From: YA12-FULL-51-18 sp041665305
GTDB taxonomy: Bacteria > Elusimicrobiota > Elusimicrobia > Elusimicrobiales > UBA9959
Length of the DNA: 16,763 nucleotides
Assembly (NCBI GenBank): GCA_041665305.1
Contig: JBAYJD010000057.1
Coordinates: 1-16,763, forward strand
Direction: 5' to 3'
In this document: positions 1 through 6,531 of the stretch, in pieces
Numbering within the stretch: the stretch's first letter is position 1
Layout: each line of letters starts with the position of its first letter
Position numbers and translations under genes: made by a program
Notes under the pieces: generated by a model
Seen by the model: only the letters and a program-made list of their open reading frames with translations
Databases searched by the model: none
What the model was told of the DNA's origin: nothing

Positions 1-16
1 AGAGATAAAAGTGCGG

Positions 17-52
17 GATATTGTCTAAAACCGCGAGAAATATCGTCTGAAA
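17..52. repeat. Two imperfect direct repeats of about 14 bp, 22 bp apart
   Basis: GATATTGTCTAAAA at 17-30 recurs as AATATCGTCTGAAA at 39-52, with 11 of 14 positions identical. The 22-bp period is about two helical turns, which would suit two sites for a DNA-binding protein, but the left edge of the window cuts the context. The role is unknown and chance similarity cannot be excluded. Confidence 0.25.
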
Positions 53-54
53 AG

Positions 55-127
55 TAGGAGACTGTCCAGTTTATCAGGAGAACTGTTTTTTTAGCCTGAT
101 ATTTTCCTTATGCTGGACAGGCTACTA
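55..127. repeat. Short palindromic (REP/MITE-like) repeat, left copy
   Basis: A nested dyad lies upstream of the first gene. The outer arms are 55-69 (TAGGAGACTGTCCAG) and 113-127, whose reverse complement is TAGTAGCCTGTCCAG, so 13 of 15 positions match and an 8-bp core (CTGTCCAG/CTGGACAG) is perfect. Inner arms are ATCAGG at 73-78 and CCTGAT at 95-100. The reverse complement of 106-130 matches 16642-16666 at 22 of 25 positions, so the element is repeated in this genome. No transposase and no clear target-site duplication are visible. It could be a non-autonomous element, an IS-end remnant or a structured intergenic repeat. Confidence 0.6.
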
Positions 128-196
128 GGCCGCCGGATCATAAACAGCAGTGCTGGTATGGCGGCGTTTTAAAGGCTTGTGCGATGGGAGTGATTT

Positions 197-1117
197 ATGA
201 AAAACTTAAAAAAATACGCGTTTATGTCCGTAATGCTGCTGGCGGCCGGGTTCGCCTATTATAAAGGCACGCATGGGAGCGTGTCGTCCGATCTCAGGGA
301 CGCTCCGAGGGACTACGGACAGGGGGCTGCCTGGTGGAGCGATCATAATGACGAGGCCGTTCCCGTTCCGGAACCTAAAGCCGCGCAAGCCGACGCCGAC
401 GCGGCCGCCAAGCCCGTGGAGTGGGTGGCGATCCCCGGCGGGAAATTTATGATGGGGACCGACGATCCGGGGGTTTATCTTGAGGACGCCAGACCGGTTC
501 ACGAGGTGGAGGTCGCGTCTTTTGAAATGTCCAAAACGGCTGTTACGGTAGGGCAATATGCTCAATGCGTGGCTAAAGGCAAGTGCACGAAGCCGAATGC
601 CGCCGATAACTGCAATTGGGGCAAGCCGCGCAGGCTGCTGCATCCGGTCAATTGCGTGGACTGGCGCCAGGCCAACGAATACGCAAAATTCATGAACGCC
701 AGGCTTCCCACCGAGGCCGAATGGGAATATGCGGCCAAGAGCGGAGGGAAGGATCAAAAATATCCGTGGGGCGGCGAAACCCCGACCTGCGACAGGGTCG
801 TGATGGGCGGCAACGGCGGCTTTGGCTGCGGGGAAGACAGCACCTGGCCGGTGTGTTCCAAGCCGGACGGCAACACCGAACAGGGTTTGTGCGACATGAT
901 CGGGAATGTGTCGCAATGGGTGAGCGACGCCTATCGGTACGACAAGCAGGGCCAGGGTTCGTATTCTTCCAAGGGGGCGGTAGCCGACGATTCCCTGAAG
1001 GTCGTGCGCGGCGGTTCTTTTCAAAACTTTAACGCCGCGTGCCTGCGCGCCGATTCCCGCGACCGCAGCATCATCGGCAGCCTTCACGATAATATCGGTT
1101 TCCGGCTGGTGCGGTGA
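197..1117 (+). CDS. Exported FGE-like (SUMF1/formylglycine-generating-enzyme fold) protein, first tandem copy
   Basis: This 306-aa protein has a short N-terminal hydrophobic stretch (residues 7-22, after KNLKK), which reads as a Sec signal or signal anchor without a lipobox cysteine. A low-complexity Ala/Asp/Pro linker follows to about residue 73. Residues 75-306 form an FGE-sulfatase domain with the family landmarks: IPGGKFMMGT, AVTVGQY, LPTEAEWEYA (170-179), LCDMIGNV (231-238), RGGSF (271-275) and a C-terminal GFRLVR. Cysteines at 124, 130, 139, 153, 198, 211, 220 and 232 suggest disulfides in an exported protein. Genuine FGEs use two cysteines just after RGGS. Here only the second seems present (C282), so sulfatase-activating chemistry is doubtful. 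The start is supported by GGGAG at 186-190. It is a paralogue of the next gene. Substrate and role are not known. Confidence 0.85.
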   Translation: MKNLKKYAFMSVMLLAAGFAYYKGTHGSVSSDLRDAPRDYGQGAAWWSDHNDEAVPVPEPKAAQADADAAAKPVEWVAIPGGKFMMGTDDPGVYLEDARPVHEVEVASFEMSKTAVTVGQYAQCVAKGKCTKPNAADNCNWGKPRRLLHPVNCVDWRQANEYAKFMNARLPTEAEWEYAAKSGGKDQKYPWGGETPTCDRVVMGGNGGFGCGEDSTWPVCSKPDGNTEQGLCDMIGNVSQWVSDAYRYDKQGQGSYSSKGAVADDSLKVVRGGSFQNFNAACLRADSRDRSIIGSLHDNIGFRLVR

Positions 1118-1148
1118 AGGTTTGAGGAGCGGTTTTCGTCCGGCCAGG

Positions 1149-1180
1149 TCAAGGCGCTGAAATCTGTGAAGGCGCCTTGA
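1149..1180 (+). other. Inverted repeat downstream of the first FGE-like gene
   Basis: TCAAGGCGC at 1149-1157 and GCGCCTTGA at 1172-1180 form a perfect 9-bp stem with a 14-nt loop. It lies 31 bp past the stop codon, so it may end or protect the mRNA of the first gene. No T-run follows, so it is not a standard intrinsic terminator. Its right arm overlaps the -35 hexamer of the next promoter, so it could alternatively be an operator. Confidence 0.4.
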
Positions 1181-1205
1181 CAAGTCAAGAATTGTGTGCT
1201 ATACT
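1177..1205 (+). promoter_or_regulatory. Near-consensus sigma70-type promoter for the putative small RNA
   Basis: TTGACA at 1177-1182, a 17-bp spacer and TATACT at 1200-1205 give a perfect -35 and a 5-of-6 -10. Transcription would start near 1211-1213, at the base of the first hairpin of the following structured region. It lies more than 200 bp before the next start codon, with a terminator in between, which argues that its main product is a short transcript. Confidence 0.7.
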
Positions 1206-1208
1206 TAA

Positions 1209-1292
1209 GTTAGCCGCCCCATAGGGGCCGCTAAATGAGAACTCCCCGAATAAGGGGAAGCGAAAACCCGCCAAAAGCGGGTTTTCCGTTTT
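1209..1292 (+). ncRNA. Candidate small non-coding RNA with three hairpins
   Basis: The stretch begins just after a strong promoter and ends in an intrinsic terminator, giving a predicted transcript of about 80 nt. Hairpin 1 pairs TTAGCCGCCCC (1210-1220) with 1224-1234 around an ATA loop, with one C-C mismatch. Hairpin 2 pairs TCCCC (1243-1247) with GGGGA (1254-1258). Hairpin 3 is the terminator. No convincing reading frame with a ribosome binding site was seen in it. I do not recognise a known RNA family. It could instead be a transcribed, terminated leader of the downstream FGE-like gene. A diverged relative without an obvious promoter lies at 2395-2469. Confidence 0.5.
1263..1292 (+). terminator. 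Rho-independent terminator of the small transcript
   Basis: AAAACCCGC (1263-1271) and GCGGGTTTT (1277-1285) form a perfect 9-bp stem around a CAAAA loop. The sequence then continues CCGTTTT to 1292. The A-tract before and the T-tract after make a standard intrinsic terminator, possibly usable in both directions. Confidence 0.75.
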
Positions 1293-1353
1293 ATACGCGC
1301 GCATGTGCGCAAACGCGGGCCGGAAATATCTTCCTGTGCCGCAAATTACGCCA

Positions 1354-1382
1354 TTGACAAACGGTGAAAGGGGGCGTACAAT
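1354..1382 (+). promoter_or_regulatory. Near-consensus sigma70-type promoter for the second FGE-like gene
   Basis: TTGACA at 1354-1359, a 17-bp spacer and TACAAT at 1377-1382 match the consensus at 11 of 12 hexamer positions. A start near 1389 would give a leader of about 29 nt carrying the GGAGGA ribosome binding site of the gene at 1418. Confidence 0.75.
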
Positions 1383-1417
1383 AGAGTGCGAGTTTAAGCT
1401 TGTTCGCCGGAGGAATT

Positions 1418-2347
1418 ATGAATGGCTGGAAAAAATATGCGTTTGCGGCGGTAGCGGCGGCGGTGGCGGGGCTAGCCTATCATTCGGGCGCGCATAAGAA
1501 TACGCCTGTGGACTTCAGGGACGCTCCGGCGGATACCGCTCCCGACGGCCGGGAGATCCCTGAACCGGCGGCTGCCGAGGCCGCGGGCGCCGTGTCCGCT
1601 CCGGCGGTTGAATGGGTCGCCATTCCCGGAGGGGAGTTCGTAATGGGAACCGATATCGGCGGCAAAGGTTTTGAAGACGCCGGGCCCAGCCACACCGTAA
1701 CCGTCAAAACATTCAAAATGTCCAGATCGGCGGTGACCGTGGCGCAATACAAAGAATGCGTGGACGCGCACAAATGCCCGGCGCCGGCTCCGGGCGATTA
1801 TTGCAACTGGGGGGTGGAGGGCCGCGAGCTTCATCCGATCAATTGCGTGACCTGGGAACAGGCGAACCGGTATGCCGGTTTTAAAGGCGGACGGCTGCCG
1901 AGCGAAGCCGAATGGGAATATGCGGCGAAGAGCGGAGGCAAGAAGGGCTATCTTTACCCCTGGGGGAACGAGAGTCCTTCCTGCGCCAAAGCTGTGATGT
2001 ACGGAGAGGACAATTTCGGCTGCGGCAAAGGCAGTACCTGGCCGGTGTGCCTGAAGCCCGAGGGAAACACCGGCATAGAGGGTCTTCCGGCCGGTAAGCA
2101 GTTATGCGATATGGCGGGAAATGTTTGGCAGTGGACGCTGGACAGGTATCAGCCTTCGTACGCAGGCGGCACGGCGGGCGCCGCGGGCCCGGAGGCCCGC
2201 GTGATCCGCGGGGGTTCCTTCCTTTACACCGGCGATGTTTTTCTGCGGGCCGATCACCGCAGTTACGCGGCTCCCGGTTCCAGCAACGGCAGCATCGGAT
2301 TCCGCATAGCGAAGGATGCGAGGAAGCCGTTCTTGGGCATTTGGTAA
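1418..2347 (+). CDS. Exported FGE-like protein, second tandem copy
   Basis: I place the start at ATG 1418, giving 309 aa, because GGAGGA (1409-1414) sits right before it and the resulting N-terminus (MNGWKKYAF) aligns with that of its paralogue (MKNLKKYAF). An in-frame TTG at 1400 has no such support. A hydrophobic Ala/Val stretch (8-20) reads as a Sec signal or anchor, followed by a Pro/Ala-rich linker to about residue 63. The FGE-like domain spans 65-309: IPGGEFVMGT, LPSEAEWEYA (160-169), LCDMAGNVWQW from residue 219, and RGGSF (254-258). The region matching the FGE active site has no cysteine; F265 stands where the first copy has C282. Formylglycine-forming activity is therefore unlikely, and a binding or structural role in the periplasm is more plausible. 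It has its own promoter and terminator, so it is a single-gene unit. Confidence 0.85.
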   Translation: MNGWKKYAFAAVAAAVAGLAYHSGAHKNTPVDFRDAPADTAPDGREIPEPAAAEAAGAVSAPAVEWVAIPGGEFVMGTDIGGKGFEDAGPSHTVTVKTFKMSRSAVTVAQYKECVDAHKCPAPAPGDYCNWGVEGRELHPINCVTWEQANRYAGFKGGRLPSEAEWEYAAKSGGKKGYLYPWGNESPSCAKAVMYGEDNFGCGKGSTWPVCLKPEGNTGIEGLPAGKQLCDMAGNVWQWTLDRYQPSYAGGTAGAAGPEARVIRGGSFLYTGDVFLRADHRSYAAPGSSNGSIGFRIAKDARKPFLGIW

Positions 2348-2426
2348 CAACCGCCGCGGTACGGTAAGCGACATGTGAGGGCGATCGTCCCCGCCCGCCC
2401 CATAACCTACTCCCCCCCCCGGGTAA

Positions 2427-2469
2427 GGGGGAACAGAAAACCCGCCGAAAGCGGGTTTTCTGTTCCCTC
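2427..2469 (+). terminator. Strong intrinsic terminator with a very long stem
   Basis: GGAACAGAAAACCCGC (2430-2445) pairs perfectly with GCGGGTTTTCTGTTCC (2451-2466) around a CGAAA loop. The stem extends outward through 2427/2469 with one G-T pair. It lies 79 bp after the second FGE-like gene and ends its transcript. The core and the preceding CCGCCCCATA (2395-2404) and TACTCCCC motifs are shared with 1214-1292, so the two elements are related. A run of nine C (2412-2420) precedes it. Confidence 0.75.
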
Positions 2470-2483
2470 CAGGATTAAATTAG

Positions 2484-2489
2484 TATAAT
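2484..2489 (+). promoter_or_regulatory. Probable -10 element for the ftcD transcript
   Basis: An exact TATAAT lies 29 bp before the ftcD start, in an AT-rich patch just after the terminator of the preceding gene. No good -35 is seen at the right spacing: TGTTCC at 2461-2466 is a poor match and lies inside the terminator stem. An activator-dependent promoter would fit. GGAGG at 2507-2511 then serves ATG 2519. Confidence 0.5.
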
Positions 2490-2518
2490 TCATATATATT
2501 TAACATGGAGGCCGTGCT

Positions 2519-4012
2519 ATGAGCAAATTCGTGGAATGTGTTCCCAATTTCAGCGAAGGCAGGGATCTTTCAAAGATAGACGCTATAGTCAAGGCTGCGG
2601 CCGCCGTGCCCGGCGTCCTGGTACTGGATGTGGAGAAGGACGCCGATCACAACAGGACCGTGCTTACTTTCATCGCCCCGCTTGAGACCGCCGTGGAGGG
2701 CATGTTCCAGACGGCCAAAAAAGCCGCCGAGCTTATAGACCTTAATCATCACAAAGGAGAGCATCCGCGCATGGGCGCCCTGGATGTGGCCCCGTTCATC
2801 CCGATCATGGACACGCCCGTTGAGGAATGCGTGAAACTGGCCGGCGTTCTGGCGGCGCGCATCGGCACGGAGCTGGGCATCCCCGCGTACCTTTACGATC
2901 TGGCCGCCGTACGCGAAGACCGCAGGGACCTGGCCAAGGTCAGGAAGGGCCAGTTCGAAGGCCTCCGGGAAGAGATCGGCAAAAATCCCGACCGGGTCCC
3001 GGACTTCGGCCCCAACAGGATCCATCCTACCGCCGGGGCCGTCGCGGTGGGCGCCCGCAGACAGATCGTCAATTTCAATGTGAACCTGGACACCACCGAC
3101 ATGGAATTCGCCAAAGGCCTGGCCAAAAAGATCCGCACCTCCGGCGGGGGACTTGCGAACCTGCGCGCCAAAGAGATCTTCCTGGAGTCCAAGGGCCAGG
3201 TGCAGCTGTCCACGGTCCTTACCGATTACCATACCACTTCCATCAAAAAAGCTCTTGATGAGATAGAGAAAGAAATAAAGCCTAAGGGTGTTAAGATCGT
3301 CAATACCGAACTTATAGGCCTGACCACGCAGGAGGCTCTGACCAACTATGCCATAGAGGCTCTTAAGGTCGGGGATTTCAACCCCGACGCGCAGGTCCTT
3401 GAAACCAAGCTGCTGAAGCTGCTCGGCTCCTGGCAGAACGGCGCCAATCTTTTTATCGACGCCCTCGCCAATACCGATCCCACGCCCGGCGGCGGGTCGG
3501 CGGCCGGCATAAGCGGAGCTATGGGCTGCGCTCTGGGGCAGATGGCCTTGGGTATAACACTGCGGAGCAAGAAGCTGGACGAGGCGAAAAAACCGGCGCT
3601 GAGAGCGCTTAGCGGGAAACTTGGGGAGTTCAAGGCGGCGATGCAGAACTGTGTCAGCGAGGACGCGGCGTCCTTCGACGCTTTTATGGCCGCCATGAAG
3701 ATCCCCAGGGAGGATCCCGCCCGCAAGGCCGCGATGCAGAAGGCTTTGTCGCATGCGGCCGAAGTCCCGCTCAAGACCGCCCGCCTGGCCTCGGAAGCCG
3801 CCGCGGCGCTGGCCGGCGTGGAAGGCGTTTCTGCGCATGTTATGTCCGATTATAAGAGCGCCCGGTATCTTCTGGAGGCGGCGGTCCGCTGCGCGGCCGA
3901 GAATGTTTTTATCAACGCCGAGGGGCTCGAAGACAAAGCCCTGGCCGCTAGACTGCTTGCGGAGATAAACCGGCACCTTTCGGGTCTGGAAGCGGAAAAG
4001 TGCAGGGGGTAG
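2519..4012 (+). CDS. ftcD: Glutamate formimidoyltransferase / formimidoyltetrahydrofolate cyclodeaminase (bifunctional)
   Basis: This 497-aa cytoplasmic enzyme closes histidine breakdown. It moves the formimino group from N-formiminoglutamate to tetrahydrofolate, releasing glutamate, then cyclises 5-formimino-THF to 5,10-methenyl-THF with loss of ammonia. The transferase half begins MSKFVECVPNFSEGRD and carries GEHPRMGALDV, whose H82 lines up with the catalytic His82 of the pig enzyme. The cyclodeaminase half begins near residue 310 and shows the folate-loop signature DPTPGGGSAAG (320-330). Both halves are complete and in frame, in the same order as the mammalian fusion but slightly shorter than its roughly 540 aa. 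It follows a strong terminator and a TATAAT box, so it is probably the first gene of a transcript. The next gene starts 37 bp later. Its pathway partners hutH and hutU lie 9.4 kb downstream. Confidence 0.95.
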   Translation: MSKFVECVPNFSEGRDLSKIDAIVKAAAAVPGVLVLDVEKDADHNRTVLTFIAPLETAVEGMFQTAKKAAELIDLNHHKGEHPRMGALDVAPFIPIMDTPVEECVKLAGVLAARIGTELGIPAYLYDLAAVREDRRDLAKVRKGQFEGLREEIGKNPDRVPDFGPNRIHPTAGAVAVGARRQIVNFNVNLDTTDMEFAKGLAKKIRTSGGGLANLRAKEIFLESKGQVQLSTVLTDYHTTSIKKALDEIEKEIKPKGVKIVNTELIGLTTQEALTNYAIEALKVGDFNPDAQVLETKLLKLLGSWQNGANLFIDALANTDPTPGGGSAAGISGAMGCALGQMALGITLRSKKLDEAKKPALRALSGKLGEFKAAMQNCVSEDAASFDAFMAAMKIPREDPARKAAMQKALSHAAEVPLKTARLASEAAAALAGVEGVSAHVMSDYKSARYLLEAAVRCAAENVFINAEGLEDKALAARLLAEINRHLSGLEAEKCRG

Positions 4013-4049
4013 GATAAAGACGGGCTGGACCTTTCAAGGAGAATATTGA

Positions 4050-5690
4050 ATGCCGAGCATGGACGCTATCTCAAGAAATCTGATGCTGGACAGTTTAAAA
4101 GCCTACGCCAGGAAGAACATCTCCAATGATTTTATACGGGAGAAGGACCAGGCGAACGAGTTCCCGGCCAAAATCCTGAAGGATATGTACGACCATTCCA
4201 TCCTGGGCGTGCATCTGCTGATGATCCCCGAGGAATACGGAGGGGTTTCCGGCGGCACCTACGACATTTACCGCATTTGCGAGGTCCTCGCGCATATAGA
4301 CCTCGGCATAGCGACCTCCGTGTTCGCCACTTTTCTGGGCACCGATCCCCTTAATGTCGGGGGCACCGTGGACCAGAAAAAAAAGTGGCTGGAGCGCATA
4401 GCAAAAGAGAACCTGATGGTGGCTTACGCCGCGACCGAGGCCGACGCCGGTTCGGACCTGCTTAATCTGCGCACCCGCGCCGAGCATGTGCTCAAGAACG
4501 GCCAGCTGGCCGGCTACCGCCTCACCGGCAACAAGCAGTGGATCTCCAACGGCGGGGTGGCCGATCTGTACACGGTCCTGGCCATGGCTCCCGGCGGTCC
4601 CTGCTGGTTCCTTGTGGAAAAAGAAATGGAGGGGTTCTCCCCGAACAAGCACGAGGATAAGCACGGGATAAGGCTCTCCAACACCGCGGGCCTTTCCCTT
4701 GACAATGTTTTCGTTCCCAAAGAAAACCTTATCGGCGAGGTCGAGGGCCAGGGCCTTGTGCAGGCCCAGGCCGTTTTCGGCTATACCCGGCTTATGGTCG
4801 CCGCTTTCGGCCTGGGCGCCGGGTGGGAGGCCGTAGAACAGGCCGTCCGCTACTCCCAGCAGCGTATCCAGGCCGGCGGACCGCTTTCCGACAAGCAGGG
4901 CTACACCCACAAGCTTATCGTTCCCCACGCCGTGGAACTGGAAGCGGCCAGGGCGTACATAGAAGAAACGGCGTACCGTCTGGACGGGGGGGAACACGGC
5001 CTCCAGACCGAGGGGGCCATAGCCAAATATTCCGCTTCCGAGTCCGGCAACAGGGCCGCGGAAGACGCCATCCAGGCCCTGGGGGGCTACGGCTACACGC
5101 ATGATTTCCCCGTGGAAAAAATAAAACGGGATGTGAAGATCACCTGCATTTACGAAGGCACCAGCGAAGTCCTTGAGATGACCATCTACCGCGGGCGCTG
5201 GCAGGAGCATCTGAAGACGCGCGGCCGCTACTACGCCGATATAGCCGACAAGATGGATTGCCTGCACGCCGCAAATCCCGATGTCGGGGCCGGCGCCGCC
5301 GCGCTCGCGCTCAGGGCGCTGGCGGCCGTGATGGAGGAGTGCCGGCTGGCCAAGCTTACCCGGCACCAGGCCGTCACTTTCAAGCTCGGCGGGCTTATTT
5401 CCCTGGCGGAACTGGCCTATGTTTTCGCCCAGGCCGCGGCAAAGGACAAGTACAGCGAGTCGGTGCGCTTCGATGTCCAGGCCTGGCGGGCCATGGCCCG
5501 CGTTTACGCGCGCGGGGCCGCGCTGCGGATCGCCGCTGAAGGCCTGGCCCTGGTGACGGGGGCGGCGGACGGCGCCGGTGGGCTGGCCGCGGCCGTCGAT
5601 ATGGACGCCGTCCAGGCGGCGCAGAAAGGCATGATGGCCGATATGGACCTGGTGGCCGCCAAGCTGAAACAGACTTTCAAGGCGAAATAG
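4050..5690 (+). CDS. Acyl-CoA dehydrogenase with a long C-terminal extension
   Basis: This 546-aa flavoprotein is an acyl-CoA dehydrogenase; with its ETF neighbours it may work as an enoyl-CoA reductase. Family landmarks in order are: PEEYGG (60-65), AYAATEADAGSD (125-136) of the FAD/substrate site, KQWISN (162-167), an arginine in GYTRLMVAAFGLG (244-256), QALGGYGYT (342-350) and CIYEGTSEVLEM (366-377). E369 in YEGT is at the catalytic-base position used by short- and medium-chain dehydrogenases. The usual protein ends about 15-20 residues later. Here roughly 155 more residues follow, mostly Ala-rich helix, as in some longer anaerobe homologues. AAGGAG at 4036-4041 sets the start. etfB follows after 23 bp and etfA after that, so the three form one unit. 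Acyl chain and direction cannot be read from the sequence. Confidence 0.9.
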   Translation: MPSMDAISRNLMLDSLKAYARKNISNDFIREKDQANEFPAKILKDMYDHSILGVHLLMIPEEYGGVSGGTYDIYRICEVLAHIDLGIATSVFATFLGTDPLNVGGTVDQKKKWLERIAKENLMVAYAATEADAGSDLLNLRTRAEHVLKNGQLAGYRLTGNKQWISNGGVADLYTVLAMAPGGPCWFLVEKEMEGFSPNKHEDKHGIRLSNTAGLSLDNVFVPKENLIGEVEGQGLVQAQAVFGYTRLMVAAFGLGAGWEAVEQAVRYSQQRIQAGGPLSDKQGYTHKLIVPHAVELEAARAYIEETAYRLDGGEHGLQTEGAIAKYSASESGNRAAEDAIQALGGYGYTHDFPVEKIKRDVKITCIYEGTSEVLEMTIYRGRWQEHLKTRGRYYADIADKMDCLHAANPDVGAGAAALALRALAAVMEECRLAKLTRHQAVTFKLGGLISLAELAYVFAQAAAKDKYSESVRFDVQAWRAMARVYARGAALRIAAEGLALVTGAADGAGGLAAAVDMDAVQAAQKGMMADMDLVAAKLKQTFKAK

Positions 5691-5713
5691 AGGATTTTGT
5701 AAGGAGATCATTT

Positions 5714-6505
5714 ATGCATATAGCCGTATGCGTCAAGCAGGTGCCGGACACCACGGAAGTCAAGATCAATCCGGAAACAGGGACGCTTATCAGAACCGGG
5801 GTGCCCAGCATCATCAATCCTTACGACCATTTCGCGCTCCAGACGGCGATGGGACTTAAAAAGCTCCACGGGTGCCGCGTGACCGTCATTTCCATGGGCC
5901 CTCCGCAGGCCAGGTCCGTGGTCCAAATGGGAATGGCTCTCGGCGCCGACGACGGCGTGCTGCTTTCCGACATGGCCTTCGCGGGCTCGGACACCTGGGC
6001 CACTTCCTACGCCCTCGCCAAGGCCGTGAAGAAGCTCGGCAAGGTGGATCTTATCCTGGCCGGGATGCAGGCCATCGACGGAGACACCGCCCAGACCGGC
6101 CCCGGGATGGCGCAGCAGCTGGGCATCCCCCAGGTGTCGTTCTGCGAAAAGATAGACCTGGACGGCAGGAAACTTATCGCCCGCAGGCTTATCGACGGCG
6201 GCTACGAGATCGTGGAGGTTAAAGTTCCCGCGTTGTTCACCATGATCATGCCCAGGGATTATGTCCCCGTATATCCCGCGTTCCTGGAGACGCACGCTTC
6301 CCTGAAGAAACCGTACTATGTCTGGTCCGCCGCGGACATCGGCGCGGAACCCCGGTATCTGGGACTTAAAGGGTCGCCCACGCAGGTGGCCAGGATCTAC
6401 CCTCCACAGCAGCGGGAAAAAGCCGCGATGACCGGCGGGAGCGCCCAGGAGGCCGCGGAAAAGATCCTGGAGATCATGCGCAAAGAACATTTTATCGCGG
6501 AGTAA
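5714..6505 (+). CDS. etfB: Electron transfer flavoprotein, beta subunit (bifurcating-type)
   Basis: This 263-aa small ETF subunit begins VCVKQVPDTTEVKINPETG, classic for EtfB. Segments AFAGSDTWATS (88-98), QAIDGDTAQTGP (119-130) and GLKGSPT (217-223) resemble what I recall of EtfB from flavin-based electron-bifurcating systems such as Acidaminococcus, where this subunit binds a second FAD in place of AMP. Conventional respiratory EtfB proteins differ in these loops. Its partner is the ferredoxin-fused EtfA 26 bp downstream, and its redox client is probably the acyl-CoA dehydrogenase 23 bp upstream. AAGGAG (5701-5706) supports the start. The family assignment is firm. Bifurcation is an inference from motif resemblance and gene order. 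Confidence 0.93.
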   Translation: MHIAVCVKQVPDTTEVKINPETGTLIRTGVPSIINPYDHFALQTAMGLKKLHGCRVTVISMGPPQARSVVQMGMALGADDGVLLSDMAFAGSDTWATSYALAKAVKKLGKVDLILAGMQAIDGDTAQTGPGMAQQLGIPQVSFCEKIDLDGRKLIARRLIDGGYEIVEVKVPALFTMIMPRDYVPVYPAFLETHASLKKPYYVWSAADIGAEPRYLGLKGSPTQVARIYPPQQREKAAMTGGSAQEAAEKILEIMRKEHFIAE

Positions 6506-6531
6506 CGGCCGGATTTTCAAGGAGATAGTTT

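Noticed and set aside
55..127. Complete insertion sequence at the left edge
   Set aside because: The inverted repeats resemble IS ends, but only 73 bp are involved, with no transposase and no clear target duplication.
206..1183. A 325-codon minus-strand open frame opposite the first FGE-like gene
   Set aside because: The plus-strand frame has a signal sequence, FGE motifs and a good ribosome binding site; the reverse frame has none of these.
1400..1417. Upstream TTG start for the second FGE-like protein
   Set aside because: GGAGGA at 1409-1414 points to ATG 1418, and the paralogue aligns from there.
1303..1497. Small plus-strand open frame of 64 codons overlapping the second FGE-like gene
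   Set aside because: It spans the promoter and start region of that gene in another frame, ends in a Gly-rich translation of its signal-peptide codons and has no ribosome binding site.
2570..3976. A 468-codon minus-strand open frame opposite ftcD
   Set aside because: It has the same shadow character. ftcD is complete and carries all expected motifs.
4095..5711. A 538-codon open frame on the minus strand opposite the acyl-CoA dehydrogenase gene
   Set aside because: It mirrors a well-supported gene in GC-rich DNA. The translation is rich in Gly, His, Arg and Val without recognisable motifs, and no ribosome binding site or neighbour supports it.
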